DNA from: an uncultured Eisenbergiella sp.
GTDB lineage: Bacteria; Bacillota; Clostridia; Lachnospirales; Lachnospiraceae
Direction of reading: 5' to 3'
Assembly: GCA_910585455.1 (NCBI GenBank)
Contig: CAJUEL010000022.1
Coordinates: 9,453 to 73,452, forward strand
Length of the DNA: 64,000 bases
Shown: one piece after another, positions 51,471-60,186 of the stretch
Numbering within the stretch: position 1 is the stretch's first letter
Layout of the letters: each line of letters opens with the position of its first letter
Notes under the pieces: generated by a model
Database searches by the model: none
Told to the model about the DNA's origin: nothing
Seen by the model: the letters and a program-made list of their open reading frames with translations, nothing else
Made by a program: the position numbers and the translations under genes

Positions 51471-52769
51471 CTACGCCTGTGTCCGCTGCCTCATCTCCTC
51501 TCCGTTTCCCATATACTGTACCGCAATCCGGTTCTCCGGCTTCGCGTCACAAAAATACAGCACTGCCAGAAAAAACCATTCCAGCGGCTTCATCAGAATA
51601 TAAATCCCGTCCGCCACATAAGGGGAATGAATCGCCCTTGCCACCGGAAAGCCATAGGTATCATAAAAATGCCTGACATGCCTGTGCAGCCGCGGCGTCC
51701 TTTCCTCCAGAATCTGCTCAAAGGCATTCGCAACGCAAAGCTGCCGGTTCACGATGACCTGATGCCCGTGCCGGACGCCGAGCCGCAGAGGCTTTACCAC
51801 CTTTTTATGCCCGCCTGCCGCCACCGTACACAGATAATGCTCGTCGTAATAAATATTCTGTGGCGCAGCCCGCAGGGAGAGATTCCAGTCGCTGCTTTCC
51901 GTCCACGCCCGGATCACCGCATCCGGCTCCTGTCCGAACAGCACGAGAATGCAGATCAGAATTCCCAAAAGCGGCAGCATGAAAAGAAATGCGGCGATGC
52001 ACCACCGTTTGGACCGCATCAGCGTGCGGTTACACCATGCGATCCAGCCTCTTTTTGTTCCTTCTCCTGTCACCCCTTCGTTTACCGCTGCCTCTTCTGC
52101 CGCCGCTTCCTCTTTCACATTCCACTCCAATATTTTGTTCCGGATCGTTTTTGCCGCAATTAAAATGAAATTGAAGGGCGCCAGGCACAGCAGCAAATAC
52201 CCGGCATCCGTCAGCACCTGCACCATCCACAGCACGCATTCTACAATCCCCAGATACATCGCCGCCATGCTGCATACGATCACCAGCGGCGCAAGTCTGT
52301 CAATGGGCACATAGGTGAGAATGGCATATCCGGTCAGCGCGACCACCGCAAGGGCGATGACCGTGGGCAGCGCTTCCGTAAAAATGGGCGTATGCACCTG
52401 CCTGTTATAAAGCTGCTCCATCCAATCTGCGCCAAAGCAAATATCCGACAGGGACGCATACAGCAGCGTATACACCGTTCCCAACACAAATACGATCAGG
52501 TCAAAAATCTTTCCCAGACGAAGCATGCGGGCGCTTTTGATTCCCATGACCAGCCCTGCGATTTCAATGACGGTGAGGATTGCCGGATAAATAAAAAACA
52601 TGCCCAGAAGAACCGCCGCAATCAGACATCCCATGATGGCCTCCATCACAGTTCCATATCCAAACGATGCGTACCTCGCCAGCATCATCACAACTCCCAG
52701 CGCTACGCCTGTGGCTTCCGCCAGAAAAACGGAAGCCAGCACCAAATGATTTTTCAGAAATTCTTTCAT
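51471..52769 (-). CDS. Multi-pass membrane protein of unknown function, 432 aa
   Basis: Eight or so hydrophobic helices lie in residues 10-325 (ATGVALGVVMMLARY, LLGMFFIYPAILTVIEIAG, CIAAFLFMLPLLGILICIL), followed by a soluble C-terminal region (about 330-400: ESSDWNLSLRAAPQNIYYDE, GVRHGHQVIVNRQLC) and one more helix. No family is recognised. The start MKEFLKNH follows AGAGGATATGAGA; an ATG two codons earlier is possible. Its end overlaps a GACACAGG/CCTGTGTC hairpin (about 51460-51483). It is the last gene of a membrane-protein operon. Confidence 0.65.
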   Translation of the reverse strand: MKEFLKNHLVLASVFLAEATGVALGVVMMLARYASFGYGTVMEAIMGCLIAAVLLGMFFIYPAILTVIEIAGLVMGIKSARMLRLGKIFDLIVFVLGTVYTLLYASLSDICFGADWMEQLYNRQVHTPIFTEALPTVIALAVVALTGYAILTYVPIDRLAPLVIVCSMAAMYLGIVECVLWMVQVLTDAGYLLLCLAPFNFILIAAKTIRNKILEWNVKEEAAAEEAAVNEGVTGEGTKRGWIAWCNRTLMRSKRWCIAAFLFMLPLLGILICILVLFGQEPDAVIRAWTESSDWNLSLRAAPQNIYYDEHYLCTVAAGGHKKVVKPLRLGVRHGHQVIVNRQLCVANAFEQILEERTPRLHRHVRHFYDTYGFPVARAIHSPYVADGIYILMKPLEWFFLAVLYFCDAKPENRIAVQYMGNGEEMRQRTQA

Positions 52770-52783
52770 TCTCATATCCTCTC

Positions 52784-53134
52784 TTAATACAATGACGAAA
52801 TGCTGCTGTACACAACTCCCCGCACAAGCATGCCCACCAGAGAAATGAAGCATCCAAAGCACACAATTCCCGGCAGAAACAGAAGGAACGCATTCCGCCC
52901 GGCATGCGGCTTCAATCTGATATCATTCGCTTCATATGCCCACATGCATACAGGCAGCATCAAGAAAAAGCCGATACAAAGCCCGAAATAGGCGCTCTCC
53001 CACAGCTGCATCGGCAGCATCGCCTCCGGATGAAGCACGACATCCACCCGAAGCAGGGCAATCACTCCCAAAACCGCCGTGGTCAGCGTTCCGATTCCAT
53101 ATAAAATATTTGCGAATATTTTTCCCATCCTCAT
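52784..53134 (-). CDS. Small membrane protein, 116 aa
   Basis: Three hydrophobic helices (about 8-28, 42-62, 80-102) with a conserved-looking WESAYFGLCIGFF segment. It starts MRMGKIF after AGGAGCGTGGA. No family is recognised. It lies between two larger membrane-protein genes of the same operon, overlapping neither. Confidence 0.6.
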   Translation of the reverse strand: MRMGKIFANILYGIGTLTTAVLGVIALLRVDVVLHPEAMLPMQLWESAYFGLCIGFFLMLPVCMWAYEANDIRLKPHAGRNAFLLFLPGIVCFGCFISLVGMLVRGVVYSSISSLY

Positions 53135-53163
53135 TCCACGCTCCTGCAAATTCCCGGGCCGGA

Positions 53164-54906
53164 TCATCGCGACCACAAAACCTCCGCACTTTCTTTCCCT
53201 TTTTCATCCGCCGTATCGACATACCAGCCTTCCAGGCTCTTCCCCGCAATCCACCGGGAGAAATTGAAATCCCGCAGTCCCATCCTTTCGGTCCTCTTCC
53301 AGACTTTGTCATAATAATGCTGCACAGCGCCCTTCTCCGCCAAAAGCCTTCTCACATCCTCCTGCGCCAATAGCGGCGCCGCATCCGCCGACAGCTCCGT
53401 CAGATACCAGTAATCATGGAATCCTTCCCGCCCGCCGCTTTCCAGCTCATTTTCGGCTTCCTCCGCCGCCAGATGGGCGATATCATACCGCGCGACCTGA
53501 TAATCCGGCTTTGCATATGCAAAGCAAATCCAGCAAACCGACAGCACCGCCATGCTATAGAAAAACAGCGGAAATTTTTCCCGATAGATGGAAATGATCA
53601 CGCCGGCAAATAAAATCCCGATCACCGCCAGCGCCCACAGCACAAACAGCCGCAAAAACGTCATATAATAATGCGCGATGTACAACGCCATCCGGTACGC
53701 GCTGGAAGCGATCAAAATGTAGGTCATCACGGAAATCGCTGCAAGCAACGCCTTCAAAGCCTTGCTTTCCCGGAAAACCGCCAGACAGACGAGCACCAGC
53801 GCCAGATTGATCAGGCATACAAACAGCAGCTGAAAAAATCCCTGCCTCGCGTAGGATGCCCAGGTCAACCCCTCCGGAAGCCTCATATTCCCCAGAAAAA
53901 GATAAACCACCTGAATCCCGCAGAAAATCAGATAGAGCAGTGCGAGCAGCGAGGTGAAGGTGATCGCCGCCACAGGCTCACCCTTTTTCTCCTTCGCGCC
54001 GTATTCCGGCATTTTCCAGGTGGTCAGCCCCCGGATAAAGCTGTAGGAAAGCAGATAAACCGCCGCTGCCATCAGACATATGAGAACCATAGACCGCAGG
54101 TTCAGATCGCCCAGCATTCTGATAACCAGATCGGAAAATACCGCATCCGCGCTCAACAGAAGCATCAGGACCACGACCAGTAGCGGCACGGCGATCACAA
54201 TTCCCAAAAGGACATAACCCACATTCCGGTTTTTCGCCGACTGGCCTCTCTCCTTAAAATAAGCGATGGCATCCATAAAGGGCGTATCGATATAATGAAG
54301 CATTTCCAGCAGGCTCCTGCAAATCGCTCCCAGCCAGCCCGAAAAGCTCCATTGTGCCGTCCTGTAAAAGCACTGCAGCGCCAGCGAAACCGTCAGCAGA
54401 AAAATGCCCGTCTTGGTCAGCCACAGCACCTTCCAATCGTCCGTCATGCATACCGAAACGCCCAGCAGCAAAAGACTGCACATATAAAAAATCATTTCCG
54501 CCTTTTTTCTCTTGTCATATGACAGGTTCTGTGAAACGATCGCCGCCGCAGAAGCATCATCCTCTCCCGCCCCTCTGCCATTTGCGGCATCTGCGCTGCT
54601 GCCGTATGGAACCCTGTACCTTTTCATACAAAAGAACAAATAGCACAAGGTTCCTGCGATAAAAAAAGGGTACGTGATCCCCGACGCATTTTTATAGAGA
54701 CAAAAGGTATAGAATAATGCATAAACCGCGCTCGCTACGCCGAAAACGCTGTACGGAATGCGTGGCCGGTTCATCTGCCGCATGGCCTCCCGCCTTTCCA
54801 TAGCGGACGATCCGCCGTGCCTGCTCTGCGCCCCATCCGTCGCTTCCTGCGGTTTTTCGTCCGCTTTTTCCATAAACCTTTCTTCCACGCTCTTTTCTTC
54901 ACACAT
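53164..54906 (-). CDS. DUF4153/DUF4173-like integral membrane protein, 580 aa
   Basis: A hydrophilic N-terminus (1-45) is followed by 12 or more helices (about 55-470) and a soluble C-terminus with YDIAHLAAEEAENELESGG and WYLTELSADAAPLLAQEDVRR. This layout is typical of the DUF4153/DUF4173 families of Firmicutes, whose function is unknown. The start MCEEKSVEE follows GGAGAGGAACAGG. It overlaps the XRE regulator gene by 8 nt, so regulator and membrane protein are coupled. Confidence 0.78.
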   Translation of the reverse strand: MCEEKSVEERFMEKADEKPQEATDGAQSRHGGSSAMERREAMRQMNRPRIPYSVFGVASAVYALFYTFCLYKNASGITYPFFIAGTLCYLFFCMKRYRVPYGSSADAANGRGAGEDDASAAAIVSQNLSYDKRKKAEMIFYMCSLLLLGVSVCMTDDWKVLWLTKTGIFLLTVSLALQCFYRTAQWSFSGWLGAICRSLLEMLHYIDTPFMDAIAYFKERGQSAKNRNVGYVLLGIVIAVPLLVVVLMLLLSADAVFSDLVIRMLGDLNLRSMVLICLMAAAVYLLSYSFIRGLTTWKMPEYGAKEKKGEPVAAITFTSLLALLYLIFCGIQVVYLFLGNMRLPEGLTWASYARQGFFQLLFVCLINLALVLVCLAVFRESKALKALLAAISVMTYILIASSAYRMALYIAHYYMTFLRLFVLWALAVIGILFAGVIISIYREKFPLFFYSMAVLSVCWICFAYAKPDYQVARYDIAHLAAEEAENELESGGREGFHDYWYLTELSADAAPLLAQEDVRRLLAEKGAVQHYYDKVWKRTERMGLRDFNFSRWIAGKSLEGWYVDTADEKGKESAEVLWSR

Positions 54907-55123
54907 CCTGTTCCTCTCCTTCCTCCACATATTGCAAAATATCCCCCGGCTGACACTGCAGCGCCTTACAGATCGCGTTCAGCGTGGTCAGCCGTATCGC
55001 CTTCGCCTTATTATTTTTTAAAATGGACAGATTCGCCAGCGTGATATCCACTTCTCCTGCCAGCTCCGTCAGCCCTTTCTTGCGCTTCGCCATCATAACG
55101 TCCAGATTGATGATGATTGCCAT
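54899..55123 (-). CDS. Small XRE-family regulator (YozG-like), 74 aa
   Basis: The whole protein is a helix-turn-helix domain: MMAKRKKGLTELAGEVDITLANLSILKNNKAKAIRLTTLNAICKALQCQPGDIL, the shape of YozG/YdgC-like regulators that pair with DUF2975 membrane proteins. It lies 11 nt after the DUF2975 gene. It probably regulates its own operon; direct repeats near the promoter at 55651-55715 are candidate binding sites. Confidence 0.88.
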   Translation of the reverse strand: MAIIINLDVMMAKRKKGLTELAGEVDITLANLSILKNNKAKAIRLTTLNAICKALQCQPGDILQYVEEGEEQDV

Positions 55124-55134
55124 GCTCTTCCTCC

Positions 55135-55581
55135 TCATATCGTCAGGTCATTTTCCAGCTTGTAGGTAACCGCCTTATCAAAAACCCGCGCCAACACCCT
55201 GGAAAACAGCCCGGCAATCACAAATACCAAAATCACCACGACCACCGCCGGGGTCAGATACAAAAAGATTCTGCTGCAGGTCACCAGCGCGATCAGAAAG
55301 CTATAGGTTCCCATGCGTTTTAGGCTGACCACATTTTCCCGGATAAAGCAGTCGTCATCCAGCACGGATTGAAACATTTTGCGCAGCTCCCATATGATCA
55401 GGATCGCCAGCACGCCCGCGATTCCAAACATGATCACCAACGGAATCCAGTACTTCGCAAAGTAGGGATTGAGCCGTCCGTAAAGCCGGATGGAAACCGG
55501 CAGCGTCACCGTCACCACAATTCCGGCATAAAACATGAAGTCCAACAGGTATTTGGTGTAAAGCGTCAGTCTGTCTTTCAT
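55135..55581 (-). CDS. DUF2975-family membrane protein, 148 aa
   Basis: Four hydrophobic helices (about 15-38, 48-68, 92-112, 115-135) with WELRKMFQSVLDDDCFIRENVVSLKRMG in the middle, the DUF2975 signature. Start MKDRLTLY follows GGAGGAATGATT. Family proteins sit upstream of XRE regulators and may sense membrane state for them; that is inference. First gene of the five-gene operon 51471-55581. Confidence 0.85.
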   Translation of the reverse strand: MKDRLTLYTKYLLDFMFYAGIVVTVTLPVSIRLYGRLNPYFAKYWIPLVIMFGIAGVLAILIIWELRKMFQSVLDDDCFIRENVVSLKRMGTYSFLIALVTCSRIFLYLTPAVVVVILVFVIAGLFSRVLARVFDKAVTYKLENDLTI

Positions 55582-55650
55582 AATCATTCCTCCATATACA
55601 AAAAGGCTACGCCATGCCGGAAATTCCTTTCCCGCGTCTGGTGTAACCTT

Positions 55651-55715
55651 AAAATACTACGTATCCAATTGATTGTCAATATATTTTTATTGATTTTCGA
55701 TAAATTTTTATTGTT
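55651..55715 (-). promoter_or_regulatory. Promoter and direct repeats of the DUF2975/XRE operon
   Basis: Minus strand: TTGACA (55679-55674), 17-bp spacer, TATTTT (55656-55651). Just upstream, CAATAAAAATTTAT and CAATAAAAATATAT are tandem repeats separated by TATCGAAAAT, possible sites for the XRE protein. Confidence 0.6.
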
Positions 55716-55731
55716 TCTCTCTGTGCAAGCG

Positions 55732-56970
55732 TCAAGCCGCCGATCTTTTGTATATCTGATACACCACCGGCATAAGCACTGCTGCCAGCACACCATACAG
55801 CACAAACAGAATTTCTGCAGCGCCCACAATTTTTCCTCCCACATGATACAGATTAAAATAATTCACCACCATATTCATCTGCAAAAGCTGATCCGGCATC
55901 AGGCCAAGCACCTTCGAAACCACCGGCCAGGAGCTGCCCGACAGAAAGCCCGGCACAAAAAGCAGCACGAAGGGCGCCACCACCGCCGGCACCGCGGATT
56001 TTGTCCAGGCGGAAACCAGCATGGTCACAAACATCAGAAACAGCGTCCCCACATAACCGCCCAGCGTCACAATCCAGTAAAGCTGTCCATAGGAAATATT
56101 GTAAAAGCTTTTCCAGCCCGTATCTCCTGTCTGAATCATACAATCCGCCCCGTCAGCGCCCAGAATGCCCAGCACAATTCCCGTATACAGCCCCCAGACA
56201 ATCCAGTAAACGCCCGTAACGGTCACGAATCCCGCCAAAAGCTTTGCGCGCACCGCCGCACCGCGCCCATGACAGGAGGAAAAAAATACCGCATCCGCCT
56301 TCAGGGAAAATTCTCCCGAAAAGATCCCCGCCACAACAACGCCCAGAATCAGCATATTCAGCATGAGAATCGTGGGCGCAAGCTCAAAAAGCTTCTCCCA
56401 TCCCGTCATATACGTGTAATACAGCGGCGTTTCCATCGCTTCATATTGCCGGATGAAAAATGCCTTTTCCTCCGCTGTATACATCTCCTTCGCCTCCGTA
56501 TCCAGCCATTCCCGCAAATGCGCCGTTCTGTTCGGATAAAAAGCACCGGCATCTGCCGGCGAAAGGCTGTTGATCCTATAATAATCATAGCTTCGGAAGC
56601 TGCAGAAGGAACGGTTGATCAGACTCCGGATATCATCAAACCCCTGCCCCCATCCGTAAGCGATGTTATTCTCTTTCACATTCTCCGACTGATACTCCTT
56701 CGTCGCAATGATTTTGCCGTTTTCTTCAATCACCGCCGCAATCGCTTCCTCCGTCAGCCATCCAGACCAGGCAAGCCGCTCCTCTTTCAGCTTTCTTGCC
56801 GCCCAAAGGCCATGCTCACTCTCCCCTTCCTCATTCACATACGCGGTTCCGTACCCGCAAATGGCAAAATAACAGGTAATTCCCAGCGCAAAGACCAGCA
56901 GCAAAAGCGCCAGTCTGTTTCCTGTCCGCACAAAAATTTTCTTGATCTCATAACGCAGCATCTCTTTCAT
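55732..56970 (-). CDS. ABC transporter permease (ABC-2 type), 412 aa
   Basis: An N-terminal helix (about 18-40) is followed by a large extracytoplasmic loop (about 45-195, EGESEHGLWAARKLKEERLA and later) and five or six helices (about 200-410). This suits exporters with an exposed sensor loop. The start MKEMLRYE is within GGAGAGGCGGATG; it overlaps the ATPase gene by 23 nt. It is the last gene of the sigma/ABC operon. Substrate unknown. Confidence 0.8.
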   Translation of the reverse strand: MKEMLRYEIKKIFVRTGNRLALLLLVFALGITCYFAICGYGTAYVNEEGESEHGLWAARKLKEERLAWSGWLTEEAIAAVIEENGKIIATKEYQSENVKENNIAYGWGQGFDDIRSLINRSFCSFRSYDYYRINSLSPADAGAFYPNRTAHLREWLDTEAKEMYTAEEKAFFIRQYEAMETPLYYTYMTGWEKLFELAPTILMLNMLILGVVVAGIFSGEFSLKADAVFFSSCHGRGAAVRAKLLAGFVTVTGVYWIVWGLYTGIVLGILGADGADCMIQTGDTGWKSFYNISYGQLYWIVTLGGYVGTLFLMFVTMLVSAWTKSAVPAVVAPFVLLFVPGFLSGSSWPVVSKVLGLMPDQLLQMNMVVNYFNLYHVGGKIVGAAEILFVLYGVLAAVLMPVVYQIYKRSAA

Positions 56971-57835
56971 CCGCCTCCTCTCCAAAATAATTATAGTACA
57001 CATCCTCCAGCACAAGCTCCTGCTCTACAGCATCCGGATAAGGCCTTTCTTCGGAAAGCACCCGCAGCTGCGCGCCGCCTGCCACCGTCTTGATGTTGAC
57101 AACCCGACAGGCCTTTATCCTCTCCTGCATGCTTTCTCCGGACACAAAGCAGCTCCATGCCCTGACCTTCGCTCCTGCAAGAACTTCCTCCGGCGTGCCG
57201 GCATGCACGATTTTTCCGCTTTTCATAAAAAGCAGCTGCCGGGCGATATATTCCACGTCAGAAACGATATGCGTGGACAAAAGCACCAGCCGGTCCTTTG
57301 AAAGCTCGCTGATCAGATTCCGAAACCGGATTCTTTCGTTGGGATCCAGCCCCGCCGTGGGTTCATCCAGAATCAGAATTTTGGGATCGTTTAACATCGC
57401 CTGTGCGATTCCCGCCCGCCGCTTCATGCCGCCGGAAAATTTTTTCATTTTCTTATGCCGCACCTGATACAGCCCCACCTGATGGAGCATTTCCGCCACC
57501 CTCTTTTTTGCCGCCGCGGGGCGCAGTCCCTTTAAGGACGCCACATACATCAGATAATCCTCGGGTGAAAAATCCGGATAAAAGCCGAATTCCTGCGGCA
57601 GATAACCCAACAGCCTTCTGTAGCGCATATCCATTTCAAAAATATCCTCCCCGTCGCAGGTGATCTGCCCCTTCGTCGGTCTGCACAGCGTACAGAGCAT
57701 GCGCATCAGCGTCGTTTTTCCCGCGCCGTTTGCCCCCAGCAGTCCGTATACGCCGTTTTGCATGCCAAAGGACAGATCGGAAACCGCTACCGTATCCCGG
57801 TATTGCTTTGTCACTCCCGTCAACCTCAATTCCAT
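56948..57835 (-). CDS. ABC transporter ATP-binding protein, 295 aa
   Basis: Walker A GANGAGKTT (about 37-45), Q-loop LLGYLPQEFGFYPDFS, signature FSGGMKRRAGIAQAM, Walker B ILILDEPTAGLDP, switch LLSTHIVSD, and a C-terminal extension with GTPEEVLAGAKVRAW. The start MELRLTG follows GGGAGGATGATT. It lies 26 nt after the membrane protein gene and overlaps the permease start. Closest in style to lantibiotic-immunity or Na+-export-like ABC-2 systems. Confidence 0.9.
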   Translation of the reverse strand: MELRLTGVTKQYRDTVAVSDLSFGMQNGVYGLLGANGAGKTTLMRMLCTLCRPTKGQITCDGEDIFEMDMRYRRLLGYLPQEFGFYPDFSPEDYLMYVASLKGLRPAAAKKRVAEMLHQVGLYQVRHKKMKKFSGGMKRRAGIAQAMLNDPKILILDEPTAGLDPNERIRFRNLISELSKDRLVLLSTHIVSDVEYIARQLLFMKSGKIVHAGTPEEVLAGAKVRAWSCFVSGESMQERIKACRVVNIKTVAGGAQLRVLSEERPYPDAVEQELVLEDVYYNYFGEEADERDAAL

Positions 57836-57861
57836 AATCATCCTCCCTGTAATATACACTG

Positions 57862-58650
57862 TCAGTTACACATAGCGTCCAATGGACAACTCTCCGCCCT
57901 GCTCCATATCCGGATGAAGGTTATGCACAAATACAGCAGCAGGATTCCCAAAAGCCCGCTCCAGACCGGAACGGAAATTCTCTCATACAGCGCGCCATCC
58001 TGCACAATAAGCAGCCAGACCGCAATCCAGAACAGCGTAAGCCCCGCAGCAATATAGGGCGTGCCGCAAAATCGGCTGCACAGAGTGCGGAAACAGATAC
58101 ATGCTGCCACAGCGATCGGCACAAAAAAATGAATCAGCATATCCTGCAGCGCAATATATCCCCCCAGCACCGCTGCGCCGCCAAAAATGCTCAGCATGCA
58201 GACATCCACAAGCCCGAAAGCCGCCATCCGCGCCGCATATACCTGCCGAAGATTGAAGCAGGACGCCCCCTCGATTTCGATGGAGCCGTTTATGCGGTTT
58301 TTCCAAAGCTCCGGAACCAGTAAAAGAATGAACACCGGAGCCAGCGCCCCCATGCTACGCCGGACATACCATTGACTTTCTGTCAGGCACAGGTTTCCCC
58401 ATAAAGCCGACAGCACGACGAGCTGTAACACCCACCAGCGTTTTTTGATATAGGAGCTCTGCCAGAGCAAAAATTCTGCCCGGGACAAAATCCCCCCAAA
58501 CTCTCCTTCCCAGAACGCTTCCTTCGACACTGCAATGACCCTTCCCAGCCGCGTTTCCACATCCCCATTCTCCATTTGCCCGTTTTTCCACAGATACAGA
58601 CAGCTTTCCACATAGCTTTCCTTCTTCCCGGCTCCATTTCCCGGATTCAT
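57862..58650 (-). CDS. Membrane protein, probable sigma-factor partner, 262 aa
   Basis: A soluble N-terminus (1-70) with QMENGDVETRLGRVIAVSKEAFWEGE is followed by six hydrophobic helices (about 75-92, 100-118, 150-170, 175-195, 210-225, 232-252). No classical zinc anti-sigma motif. It overlaps the ECF sigma gene by 4 nt, the position usual for an anti-sigma or ABC component. It may instead be an accessory permease of the ABC exporter downstream. Confidence 0.65.
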   Translation of the reverse strand: MNPGNGAGKKESYVESCLYLWKNGQMENGDVETRLGRVIAVSKEAFWEGEFGGILSRAEFLLWQSSYIKKRWWVLQLVVLSALWGNLCLTESQWYVRRSMGALAPVFILLLVPELWKNRINGSIEIEGASCFNLRQVYAARMAAFGLVDVCMLSIFGGAAVLGGYIALQDMLIHFFVPIAVAACICFRTLCSRFCGTPYIAAGLTLFWIAVWLLIVQDGALYERISVPVWSGLLGILLLYLCITFIRIWSRAESCPLDAMCN

Positions 58651-59180
58651 CCTTTTTCCTCCTCTCCCAAAAGCTTTGCAAGCTCCTCCTTCGCCCGCCG
58701 CAGCCGGTATTTTACCAGCGGAAGCCCGATCCGCAGCATTCCGGCAATTTCCCGCAGCTTAAGCTCCTGAAAATAATGCAGAATCACAACCTCCCTAAGC
58801 TCCTCCGGCAGCTCAAACAATGCCCGTTCCACATCAACCTGCCTGCACAGCGCATCCTGCAAATTCTCACCGGTCTTTTCCCCGGCATCCTCTTCCGTAA
58901 AATCCCGGACAATTTCCCGGTTTTGGCCATAAAAATTCTTGCATAGATTTCCCGCAATCGTATACAGCCAGGGAAGCGTTTTTCCCATATGCCGATAGCC
59001 GGAAAGACTGCGGAAAAAATGCGCAAAGGTTTCCTGCGCCAGATCCTCCGCATAGTCATAATCCGAAACATGGCAGCGGCAATACCGCCAAATGGCAGGA
59101 TAATACTTTCTCACAAAAAGCTCCATGGCAGCCTCATCCCCGCTCTTCATTTTTCGGACCAATAGAAAATCCCTGTCCAT
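58647..59180 (-). CDS. ECF-type RNA polymerase sigma factor, 177 aa
   Basis: Region 2 contains MELFVRKYYPAIWRYCRCHVSDYDYAEDLAQETFAHFFRSL (about 15-60). Region 4 contains LPEELREVVILHYFQELKLREIAGMLRIGLPLVKYRLRRAKEELAKLL (about 122-170). GGGAGGCGGC precedes the ATG; the upstream in-frame extension lacks a site. First gene of a four-gene operon with a membrane protein and an ABC-2 exporter. Confidence 0.93.
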   Translation of the reverse strand: MDRDFLLVRKMKSGDEAAMELFVRKYYPAIWRYCRCHVSDYDYAEDLAQETFAHFFRSLSGYRHMGKTLPWLYTIAGNLCKNFYGQNREIVRDFTEEDAGEKTGENLQDALCRQVDVERALFELPEELREVVILHYFQELKLREIAGMLRIGLPLVKYRLRRAKEELAKLLGEEEKG

Positions 59181-59315
59181 GCCGCCTCCCATACGTGATC
59201 GCGCTTCCCGGATAGCGCATGCCCATCTCCCGTCTCTTTGCATCTTACAACAGGTATAACAGCAGAACCTGAAAAAAGGATAGGGAAATTCTTAATATTT
59301 TTTATTTTTCACACC

Positions 59316-59350
59316 AAAAAGCCGATATCATGATCTGATATCGGCTTTTT
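59316..59350. terminator. Bidirectional rho-independent terminator
   Basis: AAAAAGCCGATATCA, loop TGATC, TGATATCGGCTTTTT: a perfect 15-bp stem with A- and T-runs. It closes the truncated AlbA_2-type gene reading leftward. Confidence 0.9.
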
Positions 59351-59378
59351 ATACTGCTTCAAATATTCAACAATCAAA

Positions 59379-60164
59379 TTATAACACATTCCAATACCCT
59401 GCTTTTTTTGAACCAACTCTCTCAATATAACCATTTTCGCGCAAAAATGAAATATTATTATCTACTGCCGTTTTACTAACTCCCAGGATTTTGCGGAGTT
59501 CTTCAGCTGTTATATTGGGGTTATCTCTCATTTCTTCCAGGATTTTCTTTCTCCTTACATTTAATGGCTTTTTATTCCCAATTTTATTTTCAACTTTATT
59601 CCCAACTTTTTTCAGAGGTATCGTTACAACAATTGAATTTTCCCTGAATATGAACGCTTCTTTACCATAAATCTCCGTTATTTTAGGAACTCCCCGTCCT
59701 GATTTCTCACTTATATGTAATTGTAAAAATATTTCCGACAGCTTTTCATTCACAGGCACAGATTCCCCCAAATAAAATCCTTCCATCGTCTGTGCTGGCG
59801 GTAAAGCGCCTCTTGACAAAATTTCTATCCTGTCAGAAAAGACTGAAATCATAGGCTCGTTTCCTTCCGCCCATTTATTATGCAGAACAGCATTGATAAT
59901 CGCTTCCCGAAATGCCTTATTATCAAATAGTGGAACCTCTTTCCTTTCCACGACCCGGTTTGTTTCATCTGCCTGTATGATATTCAACACATCACCATAA
60001 CGCAATAGCTCGTCCAGACTGTATAAAATACAATTATTTCCAAACTCTCTGACTGAAAACAGATTTGTTCCTTTCGTTTTTCCTTCAAATATAGATACCC
60101 TAAGAGGAAAATGGGAATCATCCGAACGGATAACTACAATAAGGGTTGAGAGAAGTAGGTATTC
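59379..60164 (-). pseudogene. 3' half of an AlbA_2-type ATP-binding regulator, cut by the integrated element
   Basis: The frame is open from 60164 leftward. It contains SDDSHFPLRVSIFEGKTKG, REFGNNCILYSLDE, AFREAIINAVLHNKWAEG (GHKL-like ATP-binding), SVFSDRIEILSRGALP, GRGVPKITEIYGKE and a C-terminal winged helix (ITAEELRKILGVSKTAVDNNI). The N-terminal AlbA_2 domain is missing; the sequence instead runs into the recombinase leader. The 434-aa relative at 38557 shows the full layout. A TTG at 60005 could give a 208-residue product. The missing 5' half should lie at the far end of the element. Confidence 0.8.
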
Positions 60165-60186
60165 TCAAAAAAGGAGGTTACACAAT

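Noticed and set aside
55369..57093. 574-codon frame opposite DUF2975 and ABC permease genes
   Set aside because: It crosses several genes on the other strand, is rich in His, Arg and Gln, and has no family features.
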